NCBI GenBank assembly: GCA_000695325.1
Contig: AVPN01000729.1
Coordinates: 1-32,732, forward strand
Reading direction: 5' to 3'
From: Pleurobrachia bachei
Taxonomy: Eukaryota; Ctenophora; Tentaculata; Cydippida; Pleurobrachiidae
DNA length: 32,732 bases
The translations under genes and the position numbers were made by a program. Each line of letters starts with the position of its first letter. Position 1 is the stretch's first letter. Positions 1-10,586 of this stretch are shown here, in pieces. Under the pieces are notes generated by a model. It was not told the origin of the DNA and made no database searches. It saw only the letters and a program-made list of their open reading frames with translations.

Positions 1-656
1 TGGTCCAAAGTGTCCCAGGTCTCCGCCTCGCTTGGCAGAGCTGCAATCGCTGAACTGGGAGGCCAGATCAGCGAAGGGAGTTCCTCCTTTTATCTGGGAC
101 AGGTAACCTGGGGATGGGAATCACACAATTAGACACATGGATTTATGTATAAGCTCACACTGCATGAGGGTTCGGTTGATCAATGGATTTGCTGAAAACC
201 CTCAAAAAACAAATAAATCGTTTACCATTCAGAATTTCAAGAGCTTCCTCTTTGGACCTAGTGATTCTCTCCTCTCTCCAGCTGCTCGGTCGGCGGCTGT
301 CTCTGTGCTTCACTAACAGGTGACTCGCTCGGACCGTTTCAGGGGGAGCAGCGCACCCGGGCCTCTCCCATTGACTTTCCTGGGTCTAGAGGGGGATATA
401 GATGATGAGTAATAGAGGGGGTAGAAGCGGTGTTTTGGGGAGGTAGAGGAGGTTTTGGGGGAGAGCTATATAATAGGAGAGCCGGAGAGAGGGGTGCTCT
501 AAAGATTTGCTAAAATAGGACGCCTTTCTTGTGTTCTAATAGTAATACACGGCAAAAAAGGGGAACCGGGGCTCCACTAACCGTAGTATTATAGTAGTAC
601 TCCTTCCCGTGCGACTGGGACATTTTAACAATCCATCCCTCAGGTAGACCTGACAT
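1..656 (-). CDS. PIN1: Peptidyl-prolyl isomerase PIN1, copy 1 (3' part outside window)
   Basis: PIN1 isomerises proline bonds that follow phosphorylated Ser or Thr. On the minus strand, exon 1 (656-582) encodes the WW-domain start, with MSGLPEGW and the YYYN core. Exon 2 (379-226) gives SQWERP, which ends the WW domain, then the start of the PPIase domain (HLLVKH, then RRPSSWRE). Exon 3 begins at 107 and runs off the left edge. Exon sizes of 75 and 154 nt equal those of the complete copy at 2959-3722, and the reading frame is open throughout. It differs from that copy by scattered substitutions and intron indels. It is either a tandem paralogue or the other allele placed beside it by assembly. 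Identity as PIN1 is firm from recalled family sequence; copy status is inference. Confidence 0.88.
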
Positions 657-984
657 GTTGACTGACAGGGGGGGAGGGTGTGAAGATTTGGGTGCATTTG
701 GATGGGCTGGGGATCTATTCAGGCCATTGGGAGGGTGGCTTGTAAAGATTGGAGGAATGAGGGTTGACCAGATTTAGGGGGCTGGATGTACTTCGTGTAA
801 AAATGGAGAGGGGTTGTAGGTTATCATTTGATTTAAAGCTTCTGGGAATTTGGGTATGAGTAAAATAAGAAACAACTCCTATAACAAAGGCTTGTTAAAT
901 TAGACTGGTTTCAACATAATTACATATCAAACCTGGCTATTTTTTAGTCAAAAGTACACAACAAATTCGATTAATATGTATACA

Positions 985-1040
985 GTCGGACCCCGATTTA
1001 CCGGTAAGCTCGGGTTTTTTCCGGTAAATCGGGGTCCGAC
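985..1040. repeat. Perfect 20-bp inverted repeat (hairpin), MITE-like, copy 1
   Basis: Arm 985-1004 starts GTCGGACCCCGATTT and is perfectly complementary to arm 1021-1040; the loop is 16 nt. With the preceding CA, the outer end reads CAGTCGGACCCCG. That resembles the terminal inverted repeats of pogo/Tigger-type DNA transposons, and it follows a TA dinucleotide. There is no internal coding sequence. It is most likely a collapsed or miniature DNA-transposon remnant; the family assignment is inference. Confidence 0.6.
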
Positions 1041-1207
1041 AAGATCATCACTTCACACGCTCTTCTCACAATAATGTACTAATATCTCTCTGAGTTCACA
1101 TGATATAAGTTATTCAGCTGAAAGAAAAAAAACACAAATTATCTGTATCTCGGTATACAAGTGTCTGTAATAGCCCCCCCCCTGGTCTCTGCATAATACC
1201 ACGAAAC

Positions 1208-1257
1208 CACAAACAGTTCGTACTGTCTTTAACAAAGCACAGATACAGTACGAACGG
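1208..1257. repeat. Inverted repeat around GTTCGTACTGT
   Basis: GTTCGTACTGT near 1216 is matched by its reverse complement ACAGTACGAAC near 1246, with roughly 19 nt between the arms and partial extension outward. The same structure occurs near 4280-4320 in the duplicated spacer. Its function is unknown; it may be a hairpin or the remnant of a small inverted-repeat element. Confidence 0.5.
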
Positions 1258-1290
1258 TTCAAAAACAGATTATAGTAGCTCTCTCAAGAA

Positions 1291-1329
1291 CAGTGAAACC
1301 CCGATAAACTGGTAAATTAGGATCAGGAC
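1291..1329. repeat. Decayed relative of the 985-1040 hairpin
   Basis: The sequence starts CAGTGAAACCCCGATAAACT and ends with an imperfect inverse match, TAAATTAGG...CAGGAC. This parallels the perfect hairpin at 985 without a loop. Copies lie near 4350-4393 and at 5882-5920. It appears to be an older, mutated member of the same inverted-repeat family. Confidence 0.45.
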
Positions 1330-1485
1330 AAAGAGATATACAATATACAGTCTACTATAACAAAGCTACATCCCCCAACCACGTATAATCTATCTCTCCA
1401 TCTATCTCTCGCTGTCCCTAACTTTCTCTACATCCTTCTGTCCATCTCTCTCACTATCTTTCTCCCTTTCCCACGGCATGTTTCC

Positions 1486-2528
1486 TCATCTTGGTTGATC
1501 CGGATTATTGTTGTTGTTCAATCTCCTCTCCACGGCATCTAATAGGACCTGCCTCCTTCTCAAGTTGGATAACTCCCTATCCACCGTGTGTAACCAGGAC
1601 AACTGATCCTCACTATTCCTCAGAGTATCCCCCTCTCTGGGCTGCATTCTGGGTTCCTGCTGGGACTGAGAGATAGAAGGGAGGGCAGGGTCCTCAGGAT
1701 CATTGTAGAATGAGGGGAGAGGTTCAGTGAAATCAGCATCACCCTCGTAATCCTCGTCATCATCATCTTCATCCTCTCTAGCATCACTGGGGGAGGGGAT
1801 GTGTATTATAGAGCTGGGGGAGCGATGCGATAATAACATAGAGCTGGGGGAGAGGGGGATGTGCCATGTGAGTTGGGGGAGGGAGGGATGTGTTAGTAGC
1901 TGTGAAGATACTTGCTGGGAAATAAGCAAGTTTGGGCCGTAATAACAGCTTTTGTAATTCTCAAAGATCTAATTTACCTCCTATTCTGTAGGAGATTCTC
2001 GATGGTGGCAATACTGCTCCCAGTATTCCTCAGATCTTCCTCTATTAGATTCCTGGGAATATGGGGCAGCACCTCCTGAACTTGATCAACCTGGGAATAG
2101 AATAATTGTTAAAAAAAACCTATTTGTCAAAACTCAAATTTCATGACTATAATGTCGCACACACACTCTCAGTCTTTTGTAACCAAGTGGACTGGATTAG
2201 TACCCGGAAATACAACAAGTCAATGAATTGTATCAATAATCAGGGACTGACAGATTTACTAAAAAGTTACAATTGATTTGGGGATGGTACGAAGATAGAC
2301 ACGAGAATGTTTTGGGGTATAAGGTTCAACGTTTCGGCTTACGCCAATATCAAGAAAAAAAGTTACAATTACCAGTCGATTTCGGTTGTTATCAAAGTTT
2401 ATGAACTGCCCAGGTGAGGCAATAACATGGATACTAAAGTTGGGCAGCCAGCTGGCCCATCTCGATCCCCTAAACTGCCATGCCATATTCCGAACCGCTG
2501 TGTTGGCGTCACCCTCCACCTGCTGACC
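1486..2528 (-). pseudogene. AMFR: AMFR last three exons, extra copy 1 (no gene body)
   Basis: Three exons in minus-strand order: 2528-2373 (156 nt, containing GSRWASWLPNFSI), 2090-1978 (113 nt, CUE domain, with VLPHIPRNLIEEDL) and 1786-1486 (301 nt, acidic stretch then the C-terminal helix LRRRQVLLDAVERRL). All exon lengths and splice sites equal those of the complete gene at 6077-9630, and all frames are open. No RING or membrane exons lie beside it; PIN1 copy 2 intervenes. It cannot encode the protein alone unless it is used as an alternative 3' end by very long splicing. It could also be an allelic copy misplaced by assembly. I call it a gene fragment rather than a decayed pseudogene. Confidence 0.75.
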
Positions 2529-2568
2529 CTGTAAATGGGTGATTAGGGGACTTGGAAGGTAATAATCT

Positions 2569-2958
2569 AGGCAGTTCATAACAAATTATCAATTAACACT
2601 AGATGAAGGAAATTTGCTCCGGTAGCAACTAGCAAACTTCATAGACCGGAAAAATTTTTAACGGGTTAAAAAAATTGTCGCGAAAAAAAAGTTCCCAGTT
2701 TTGGAAATCAGGATTTTCTTGATTTATGGCACGCGCGGCGACAATCTTTCCTTTTGCGCTGCGTAATATTTGCGCGCTCCAAACTTTCGCGCGATATTGC
2801 GCCACTTTCTTTGTATCTTTCGACTCGCGTCCGCTCCGAAGCACATCTCAAAGTGAGACCGAGTCAACAATGGAACAAATGAATAGGCAACATTTTATTA
2901 GCAAACTTTCAACAAATATCGATAAAACGCCTTATCAAGTCACATATAAACACACAAA
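2569..2958. other. Unduplicated intergenic stretch, CpG-rich in part
   Basis: This lies between AMFR tail copy 1 and the stop codon of PIN1 copy 2. It contains a GCGC/CGCG-rich patch (about 2728-2800) that differs in composition from its surroundings. Short open frames exist on both strands, but none resembles a known protein or shows duplicated conservation. I see no gene here. It might be a dispersed repeat copy, which I cannot test. Confidence 0.4.
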
Positions 2959-3722
2959 CTAAGCAGTCCTCAGAATAATATGAACACCAGAATCGGTTGA
3001 AATAGGGCCACTCATTTCGTTGACAGACAGAGCAAAGGTCGCATCCTCGAAGGGTTTTTGCATTTGTCCGGGTCCGAAATGTCCCAGGTCCCCGCCTCGC
3101 TTGGCAGAGCTGCAGTCGCTGAATTGGGAGGCCAGATCAGCAAAGGGAGTTCCTCCTTTTATCTGGGACAGGTAACCTGGGGATGGGAATCACACAATTA
3201 GACACATGGATTTATGTATAAGCTCACACTGCATGAGGGTTCGGTAGATCAAGGGATTTGCTGAAAACCCTCAAAAAACAAAAAAATCGTTTACCATTCA
3301 GAATTTCAAGAGCTTCCTCTTTGGATCGAGTGATTCTCTCCTCTCTCCAGCTGCTCGGTCGGCGGCTGTCTCTGTGCTTCACTAACAGGTGACTCGCTCG
3401 GACCGTTTCAGGGGGAGCAGCGCACCCGGGCCTCTCCCATTGACTTTCCTGGGTCTAGAGGGGGATATAGATGATGAGTAATAGAGGGGATAGAAGCGGT
3501 GTTGTGGGAAGGTAGAGGAGGTTTTGGGGGAGAGTTATAATAGGAGAGTCGGAGAGAGGGGTGCTCTAAAGATTTGCTAAATAGGACGCCTTTCTTGTGT
3601 TCTAATAGTAATACACGGCAAAAAAGGGGAACCGGGGCTCCACTAACCGTAGTATTATAGTAGTACTCCTTCCCGTGCGACTGGGACATTTTAACAATCC
3701 ATCCCTCGGGTAGACCTGACAT
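2959..3722 (-). CDS. PIN1: Peptidyl-prolyl isomerase PIN1, copy 2, complete
   Basis: This is the phospho-Ser/Thr-Pro cis-trans isomerase of the nucleus and cell-cycle control. Three exons, 3722-3648, 3448-3295 and 3176-2959 (75+154+218 nt), join in frame to 148 codons plus stop. An N-terminal WW domain (GLPEGW ... EYYYN ... SQWERP) is followed by a parvulin PPIase domain. The phosphate-binding basic patch ([13 protein letters not shown]), the catalytic-site Cys in [15 protein letters not shown], and the terminal GVHIILRT motif are all present. The human protein is 163 residues, so this one is slightly shorter in the linker. The stop is TAG at 2959-2961. PIN1 sits directly downstream of AMFR tail copies on the same strand. 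Start choice: the only ATG before the WW core. Confidence 0.93.
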
Positions 3723-4048
3723 GTTGACTGACAGGGGGAGGGTGTTTTTTGACGATTGGATGAGAATTGAATAAAGTAAGGGGAGAGACGAGAGTGGTGT
3801 GTGAAGAATCGAGGAGGAAATGGGGTGAACAATATTTAGGGGGCTGGCTGTACTTTGTGTAAAAAAGGGGGAGGGGGTTGTAGATTATCTTTTGATTTAA
3901 AGCGTCTGGGAATTTGGGTAGGAGTAAAATATGAAACAACTCCTATAACAAAGGCTTGTTAAATTAGACTGGCTTCAACATAATTACATATCAAACCTGG
4001 CTATTTTTTAGTCAAAAGTACACAACAAATTCGATTAATATGTATACA

Positions 4049-4104
4049 GTCGGACCCCGATTTACCGGTAAGCTCGGGTTTTTTCCGGTAAATCGGGGTC
4101 CGAC
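4049..4104. repeat. Perfect 20-bp inverted repeat (hairpin), copy 2
   Basis: This copy is identical to the hairpin at 985-1040, including its 16-nt loop, and sits at the same place in the duplicated spacer. Nearby spacer sequence carries substitutions and indels while this palindrome does not. Confidence 0.6.
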
Positions 4105-4603
4105 AAGATCATCACTTCACACGCTCTTCTCACAATAATGTACTAATATCTCTCTGAGTTCACATGATACAAGTTATTCAGCTGAAAGAAAAAAACACAA
4201 ATTATCTGTATCTCGGTATACAAGTGTCTGTAATAGCCCCCCCCCCTGGTCTCTGCATAATACCACGAAACCACAAACAGTTCGTACTGTCTTTAACAAA
4301 GCACAGATACAGTACGAACGGTTCAAAAACAGAGTACTAGCTCTCTCTCAAGAAGAGAGGGATCCCGATAAACTGGTAAATTAGGATCAGGACAAAGAGC
4401 TAATATACAGTCTATGTACTACAAAGCTACAGCCCTCAAACATGTATAACAAAATGTTTAGAAGAGGTTCAGAACACAATGGTCTCCCTCTTATCTCTCT
4501 TTCCCGGTACTCTCTCCATCTATCTCTCGCTGTCCCTATCTTTCTCTACATCCTTCTGTCCATCTCTCTCGCTATCTTTCTCCCTTTCCCACGGCATGTT
4601 TCC

Positions 4604-5730
4604 TCATCTTGTTTGATCCGGATTATTGTTGTTGTTCAATCTCCTCTCCACGGCATCTAATAGGACCTGCCTCCTTCTCAAGTTGGATAACTCCCTATCC
4701 AAGGTGTGTAACCAGGGCAACTGATCCTCACTATTCCGCAAAGTGTCCCCCTCTCTGGGCTGCATTCTGGGTTCCTGCTGGGACTGAGAGATAGAAGGGA
4801 GGGCAGGGTCCTCAGGATCATTGTAGAATGAGGGGAGAGGTTCAGTGAAATCAGCATCACCCTCGTAATCCTCGTCATCATCATCTTCATCCTCTCTAGC
4901 ATCACTGGGGGAGGGGATGTGTATTATAGAGCTGGGAGAGGGGATGTGTATTATAGAGTTGGGGGAGGGGGATGTGTTAGTAGCATCGCTGGGGGAGGGG
5001 ATGTGTATTATAGAGCTGGGGGAGCGATGCGATAATAACATAGAGCTGGGGGAGAGGGGGATGTGCCATGTGAGTTGGGGGAGGGAGGGATGTGTTAGTA
5101 GCTGTGAAGATACTTGCTGGGAAATAAGCAAGTTTGGGCCGTAATAACAGCTTTTGTAATTCTCAAAGATCTAATTTACCTCCTATTCTGTAGGAGATTC
5201 TCGATGGTGGCAATACTGCTCCCAGTATTTCTCAGATCGTCCTCTATTAGATTCCTGGGAATATGGGGCAGCACCTCCTGAACTTGATCAACCTGGGAAT
5301 AGAATAATTGTTAAAAAAAACCTATTTGTCAAAACTCAAATTTCATGACTATAATGTCGCACACACACTCTCAGTCTTTTGTAACCAAGTGGACTGGATT
5401 AGTACCCGGAAATACAACAAGTCAATGAATTGTATCAATAATCAGGGACTGACAGATTTACTAAAAAGTTACAATTGATTTGGGGATGGTACGAAGATAG
5501 ACACGAGAATGTTTTGGGGTATAAGGTTCAACGTTTCGGCTTACGCCAATATCAAGAAAAAAAGTTACAATTACCAGTCGATTTCGGTTGTTATCAAAGT
5601 TTATGAACTGCCCAGGTGAGGCAATAACATGGATACTAAAGTTGGGCAGCCAGCTGGCCCATCTCGATCCCCTAAACTGCCATGCCATATTCCGAACCGC
5701 TGTGTTGGCGTCACCCTCCACCTGCTGACC
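4604..5730 (-). pseudogene. AMFR: AMFR last three exons, extra copy 2
   Basis: Exons 5730-5575 (156 nt), 5292-5180 (113 nt, CUE) and 4904-4604 (301 nt) match the complete gene in length, frame and splice sites. Differences in the last exon include a few substitutions (for example PWLHTLDRE where copy 1 has SWLHTVDRE, and a changed terminal residue pair). This copy is immediately downstream of the complete AMFR tail at 6077, so a transcript that skipped the proximal tail could in principle splice to these exons as an alternative 3' end. Equally, it may be the second haplotype. No disabling change is seen. Confidence 0.75.
4905..5040. repeat. Short tandem repeats in AMFR last intron carrying acceptor-like motifs
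   Basis: On the plus strand a unit like GGGGATGTGTATTATAGAGC is repeated several times with CATCGCTGGGGGAGG blocks. On the sense (minus) strand each such block gives a pyrimidine tract ending CCCCCAG, so several near-identical 3' splice-site candidates lie ahead of the real one at 4905-4907. Copy number differs among the three tail copies. Confidence 0.55.
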
Positions 5731-5861
5731 CTGTAAATGGGTGATTAGGGGACTTGGAAGGTAATAATCAATATTATCTTAATGGGAATTTATTGAGGAG
5801 ATTGGAACCACCGAAGGTAAGAATAAAAAATGTTTTTAGTCCAAAAGATGACCCTCTGACT

Positions 5862-7266
5862 TATAGTAGCTCTCTCAAGAACAGTGAAACCCCGATAAAC
5901 TGGTAAATTAGGATCAGGACAAAGAGATATACAATATACAGTCTACTATAACAAAGCTACATCCCCCAACCACGTATAATCTATCTCTCCATCTATCTCT
6001 CGCTGTCCCTAACTTTCTCTACATCCTTCTGTCCATCTCTCTCACTATCTTTCTCCCTTTCCCACGGCATGTTTCCTCATCTTGGTTGATCCGGATTATT
6101 GTTGTTGTTCAATCTCCTCTCCACGGCATCTAATAGGACCTGCCTCCTTCTCAAGTTGGATAACTCCCTATCCACCGTGTGTAACCAGGACAACTGATCC
6201 TCACTATTCCTCAGAGTATCCCCCTCTCTGGGCTGCATTCTGGGTTCCTGCTGGGACTGAGAGATAGAAGGGAGGGCAGGGTCCTCAGGATCATTGTAGA
6301 ATGAGGGGAGAGGTTCTGTGAAATCAGCATCACCTTCATAATCCTCATCATCATCATCGTCATCCTCTCTAGCATCGCTGGGGGAGGGGGATGTGTTAGT
6401 AGCATCGATGGGGGAGAGGGAGATGTGTTAGTAGCATCACTGGGGACTGAGGAGATAGGGATGCGTCAAAGAGTTGGGGGAGGGAGGGATGTGTCATAGA
6501 GTTGGGATGATATAACTGGTAGGAAACAAGCAGGTCTGTAAAGACAAAGGATGTTGGTTTTGTAATTCTCAAAGATCTAAATTACCTCCTATTCTGTAGG
6601 AGATTCTCGATGGTGGCAATACTGCTCCCAGTATTTCTCAGATCGTCCTCTATTAGATTCCTGGGAATATGGGGCAGCACCTCCTGAACTTGATCAACCT
6701 GGGAATAGAATAATTGTTAAAAAAAACCTATTTGTCAAAACTCAAATTTCATGACTATAATGTCGCACACACACTCTCAGTCTTTTGTAACCAAGTGGAC
6801 TGGATTAGTACCCGGAAATACAACAAGTCAATGAATTGTATCAATAATCAGGGACTGACAGATTTACTAAAAAGTTACAATTGATTTGGGGATGGTACGA
6901 AGATAGACACGAGAATGTTTTGGGGTATAAGGTTCAACGTTTCGGCTTACGCCAATATCAAGAAAAAAAGTTACAATTACCAGTCGATTTCGGTTGTTAT
7001 CAAAGTTTATGAACTGCCCAGGTGAGGCAATAACATGGATACTAAAGTTGGGCAGCCAGCTGGCCCATCTCGATCCCCTAAACTGCCATGCCATATTCCG
7101 AACCGCTGTGTTGGCGTCACCCTCCACCTGCTGACCCTGTAAATGGGTGATTAGGGGACTTGGAAGGTAATAATCAATATTATCTTAATGGGAATTTATT
7201 GAGGAGATTGGAACCACCGAAGGTAAGAATAAAAAATGTTTTTAGTCCAAAAGATGACCCTCTGAC
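5862..7266. repeat. Tandem duplication of AMFR tail, copy C
   Basis: The 1.4-kb segment repeats the sequence to its left: 5769-5861 reappears at about 7175-7267 and the AMFR exons have an offset of 1406. The left part (to about 6300) matches copy A better than its neighbour copy B. The right part, from the CUE exon onwards, matches copy B. The junction at about 5861 joins the end of the intron segment to sequence equivalent to 1271. Confidence 0.8.
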
Positions 7267-9630
7267 ACCCACTCTACAAGTTTACCTGGTTAGGGTTAGC
7301 TAGCGCGTGTCTGCACGTGGGACAACTAGTATCATGCTCCAACCACCCTCTCAGACACCCAATATGGAACAAATGCCCACAGGGTAGCTTCCTCGCACTT
7401 TCCATGCCCTCCCAGCAGATGGCACAGTGGTCATTGTTTGCCTCCAGTTCTTCCTTGGTGGCCGTTTGGAACTGAACATCCAGACTCTCTACTATGGCAC
7501 GGAAGTTCTTGTGTCGGATCTGGGACGGAGGGGAGGGATACGTGAGTTGGTTGTAGAACAAGGAGAGGTGTTTACGAAATGAGAGAGGGATGTGGGGACA
7601 AGGGAGTTGTTGTGTTGGATCTAAAGCGGGGGAGGGGGACATTTCAGTCCGTCTCAGTAGATATGATATTGTCAGTGACAGTGATAGTCACTGAAGGAAA
7701 TTCTTTAATCTAATAAAAAGCATCTTATGTACACCCCAACTCACCCATCTCTTTTTGATTTCATTGTAGATGTGTTTTATGTGCATACACAGCACGAAGC
7801 TGCCCATTGAAAGTAGCAGACCACCGTAGAATAACATGTGGAGGTTATGCTGCAGTTCTACCGTCTGTTGTAGGGGTTGAAGTTAGGGGAATAATAGCGG
7901 GATTAGGCAGGGATTAGGCAGGGTATTAGACAGGGGATTAGTTGATGGATTAGGGAGGTGATTAGGGGATTCGAATATTTTTGTTATTGATCTGCGGTCA
8001 GACTTGAGTAAGAACTGGCTAAGAGAATTAAAATCCATATTTCAGAGCTGAGCACTGTCCCCGGCACACATACCAGCATGATGACATCAAAAGATATTTC
8101 AGCGTAGTATCGTGTCACATCCTTATTCTCCCACCTTGTAACGTGCCTGAAATGAAACCCAATGTCAATTAGTGATCCTGAGCGATTTACTGTTCACTTC
8201 TCATCTCTGGACAGACAGATCACAGACAGATCACAGACAGATCACAGACAGACAGACAGACAGACAGGAAGACGGACAGACAACCATACAGACATACAGA
8301 AAGACACACAAACAGATAGACAGCACTCCGGTTTACTTACATTTCATAAAGTATCATGGAGTATCTGACGAGGCTCTGTAGTGTCTTCAGATAGAACAGT
8401 AGCACATCGGCAAGGAGAAAGAATGTGATATGGAGGTCTCGTAACCGCGGCTGTACACTAAACAACACCTGGGGAGTGGGGGTCAAACCCTTTTTTAGTC
8501 TGTGGCAAATTGAGTTGGATTTGTCCTTATTTCGATATCTGATCTCTGAAAACCTATCGCAGAATCCACACAAAAGTGGCCTCTATAGTCTATATATCTA
8601 ATACTGCCAGTAGTAGTAAAACTAGTAGTATAGGCCACTAGTAGTACTGGTAGTTAGAAGACAGGCCTTGTTACCTCCAACTCACCAGAAAGAAAAGTGC
8701 AACAGTGAGAAGATGTAAACACGATGACAGAATGATCCCAGGTAAGTGATGTTTCACTGTAGTACTGGGGGAGAGGGAGAGGTACTGGGCCCGATCCTGG
8801 GTCAGACTATTCAGCAGGGACACCCCTGCTAGGACTCCACTCCAAACGGCCCATTTTGTTACCAGGCCCATATCGTCCAGGTTTAGCACGCCAAATAGGA
8901 AGACAAACTTGTACAGTGCGTAGTGGTTTACTTTGTCTCTGGGAGAACCGAGAGAGGATTAGGGGGACCGAGAGAGGATTAGGGCTGGGATCATTATGAT
9001 GATTATGATTTGGAAGAATAAAAAGAGGAAATAAACAGGTTATGAGACACAGACGCACAAATATTAATTTGGGGATGCTCATTCCGTTGTTTATGCATTT
9101 TGGGGATGTTCATTCTATACCAAACCCTACCTAATGTTTTGTTCCTCTATGGCCCTCAGCTGACCAAACATGAGATAGATAAAGAGGGATCCCAAAAAGA
9201 TGGCCCCGCATGCGAGGAGGTTGAGCAAGAATACATCCGTCCAAAAGTGCTCGTATTGGTGCTGCAAGAACTCTGTAAAGTTGTTGAAATCCTGGAGGAA
9301 GAAAGGGCAGTCCTTTTATTGGCTGTAAATGCACAAATGCAATGATAAAGGTATTTTAAACCGTATTATAAGCTTTTTCTTCTGAGCAGTCTGCATCCCA
9401 AAAGGAGCACTATTCAATTAGTGTATTAATGTAAAATACCTTCCGTTCTCAGCGGGCCCCGTAAAGGAGGGTACACGGGGAGAACACAACATACCTTCAC
9501 CTTAATTAACAATTCCAACTCTGCTAACCTGGTAGTAGGAGCTTAGGGCGATGTAGAGTACGTAGACAACAACACTAACTGCGCTGTATGTACGGAAGGA
9601 GGGGGTCGAGGAGAGCGATGGTAGGGGCAT
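6077..9630 (-). CDS. AMFR: AMFR/gp78-type ER membrane E3 ubiquitin ligase, complete
   Basis: This protein ubiquitinates misfolded ER proteins for degradation (ERAD). There are ten exons on the minus strand: 9630-9529, 9291-9131, 8938-8686, 8468-8341, 8146-8074, 7864-7745, 7519-7286, 7136-6981, 6698-6586 and 6377-6077. They join in frame to 546 codons plus stop (human AMFR 643). Exons 1-6 encode hydrophobic membrane segments, with the family motifs YLSLSP and FLFGVLN. A RING-H2 finger follows, with zinc ligands C311, C314, C326, H328, H331, C334, C345 and C348. Next come the SRWASWLPNFS segment, a CUE ubiquitin-binding domain (about 410-447), a DDDDDEDYEGDAD acidic run and a C-terminal basic helix (RRRQVLLDAVERRL) like the human LRRR...ERRL end. 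The start ATG fits the human MPL...RTY N-terminus. The last three exons are repeated twice more downstream. Confidence 0.92.
8209..8320. repeat. (ACAG)n-rich microsatellite in AMFR intron 4
   Basis: GACAGATCACAGACAGATCA units are followed by pure GACA repeats and then degenerate ACAGA units. The tract lies between AMFR exons 5 and 4. It generates spurious open frames on the plus strand. Confidence 0.85.
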
Positions 9631-10586
9631 TGGTGTAACTTCCCTCAAGTTGGCATATCAGATCAGTTGTTTTGATTGGTTTCACATAGCTGGTAGTGGT
9701 GGTGGCACCCTTCTAAATGAGGAGATGGGAGGGTGAGGGGAGGAGATGGGAGGATGAGGAGATGGGGGGTGAGGACAAGGGTGTTTTGAAAAGAAGAGGT
9801 GGAATTTAGGGCGAGATTCGATTGTTTTCTTATCCAGAAGGAGGGGAACACACAGGGTCACAGGGAATTCTGTACCAAAACTAAGCTATTTCTCTGAACT
9901 GACAAAAAGCTAGAACACAACTTTGTGTCACTATAATAGTAGTATACACGCATAGTATACCTGTATCTAGGTGAAAATAGAAAAAGAGGGGACGAAGAGA
10001 GTGAGAGAGAGATAGAGAGAAAAAAGGAATGAATTAAATTTGCAGAAATTATGAGGAACGCCGAGACAATTTAAACTAATCGATTGAATAATTTTTTTTG
10101 AAAAACGAACATTTAAAGACTAATAACACGTATATTTTTGAAAGAGAAAAGAGGCATACACAAACACATGATAGAATAAGTTATACACGCCCACTTCCAT
10201 ATAATGTAATTGAATATGTTGTGGTTAAAAGACATACATAAATTCTGTCTCTCTTTCTCTCTCTTTCTCGTGTCCTACCCAGCTCACAACGAAGCCTTTC
10301 TCTTTTCACTACTTTTAAACATTTTCAGTAAAATTTTTCAACTTTTCGTATGAAATATAAAACCAACCCAGCACATTTTAGTTCCTTGCTAGAAACCGAT
10401 AAAACACTAGGACATGACCATGTTATACATGACCTCAGACCATATAGTTCCCCAAGATTTATCTATCATCTGGTGATATAACACTTTCTTCCAATTCTCC
10501 AGCCAGAAAATAATCCAATTCATATTCCATGATCTTCCGTATTGTCTCTCAGACTATTCCAGACTGATCTAACAATATCCCCCCCC
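9631..10586. other. Intergenic region between AMFR start and peroxiredoxin 3' end
   Basis: This contains the presumed AMFR promoter side and the peroxiredoxin 3' flank. The large peroxiredoxin-SNRPF-U duplication begins near 9772: the sequence ACAAGGGTGTTTTGAAAAG recurs near 14300. GA-rich tracts at 9720-9770 border the breakpoint, and a CT-rich run lies near 10250. I see no coding exon. Confidence 0.55.

Larger units (their letters stand above)
657..1485. other. Intergenic spacer between PIN1 copy 1 and AMFR tail copy 1
   Basis: No coding exon was found on either strand. The spacer holds three inverted repeats, listed separately, and pyrimidine-rich sequence towards 1485. The same spacer lies at 3723-4603, with small indels, between PIN1 copy 2 and AMFR tail copy 2. 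Confidence 0.6.
1..2568. repeat. Tandem segmental duplication, PIN1 + AMFR-tail unit, copy A
   Basis: The segment 1-2568 recurs at about 3070-5768 in the same order and orientation (PIN1 exons, spacer with hairpins, AMFR exons 10-9-8). It carries substitutions and small indels, including an added run of repeat units in the AMFR intron of copy B. Homology stops near 2568, where copy A continues into unrelated sequence. Confidence 0.85.
3070..5768. repeat. Tandem segmental duplication, PIN1 + AMFR-tail unit, copy B
   Basis: This is the direct repeat of 1-2568. The offset is about 3.07 kb at the left and about 3.2 kb at the right, because an intronic repeat near 4910-5040 has expanded. The intron of PIN1 and its 5' flank show the largest indels. 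Confidence 0.85.

Noticed and set aside
2629-2962. Overlapping 71- and 78-codon frames on opposite strands in the CpG-rich patch
   Set aside because: There is no homology that I recognise, no splice context and no second copy to test selection.
3360-3450. Apparent 22-nt insertion and frameshift in PIN1 exon 2, where one frame reads ARVRCS as in human PIN1
   Set aside because: The match was chance in the wrong frame. The frame [18 protein letters not shown] then HLLVKH is continuous, so the exon is intact.
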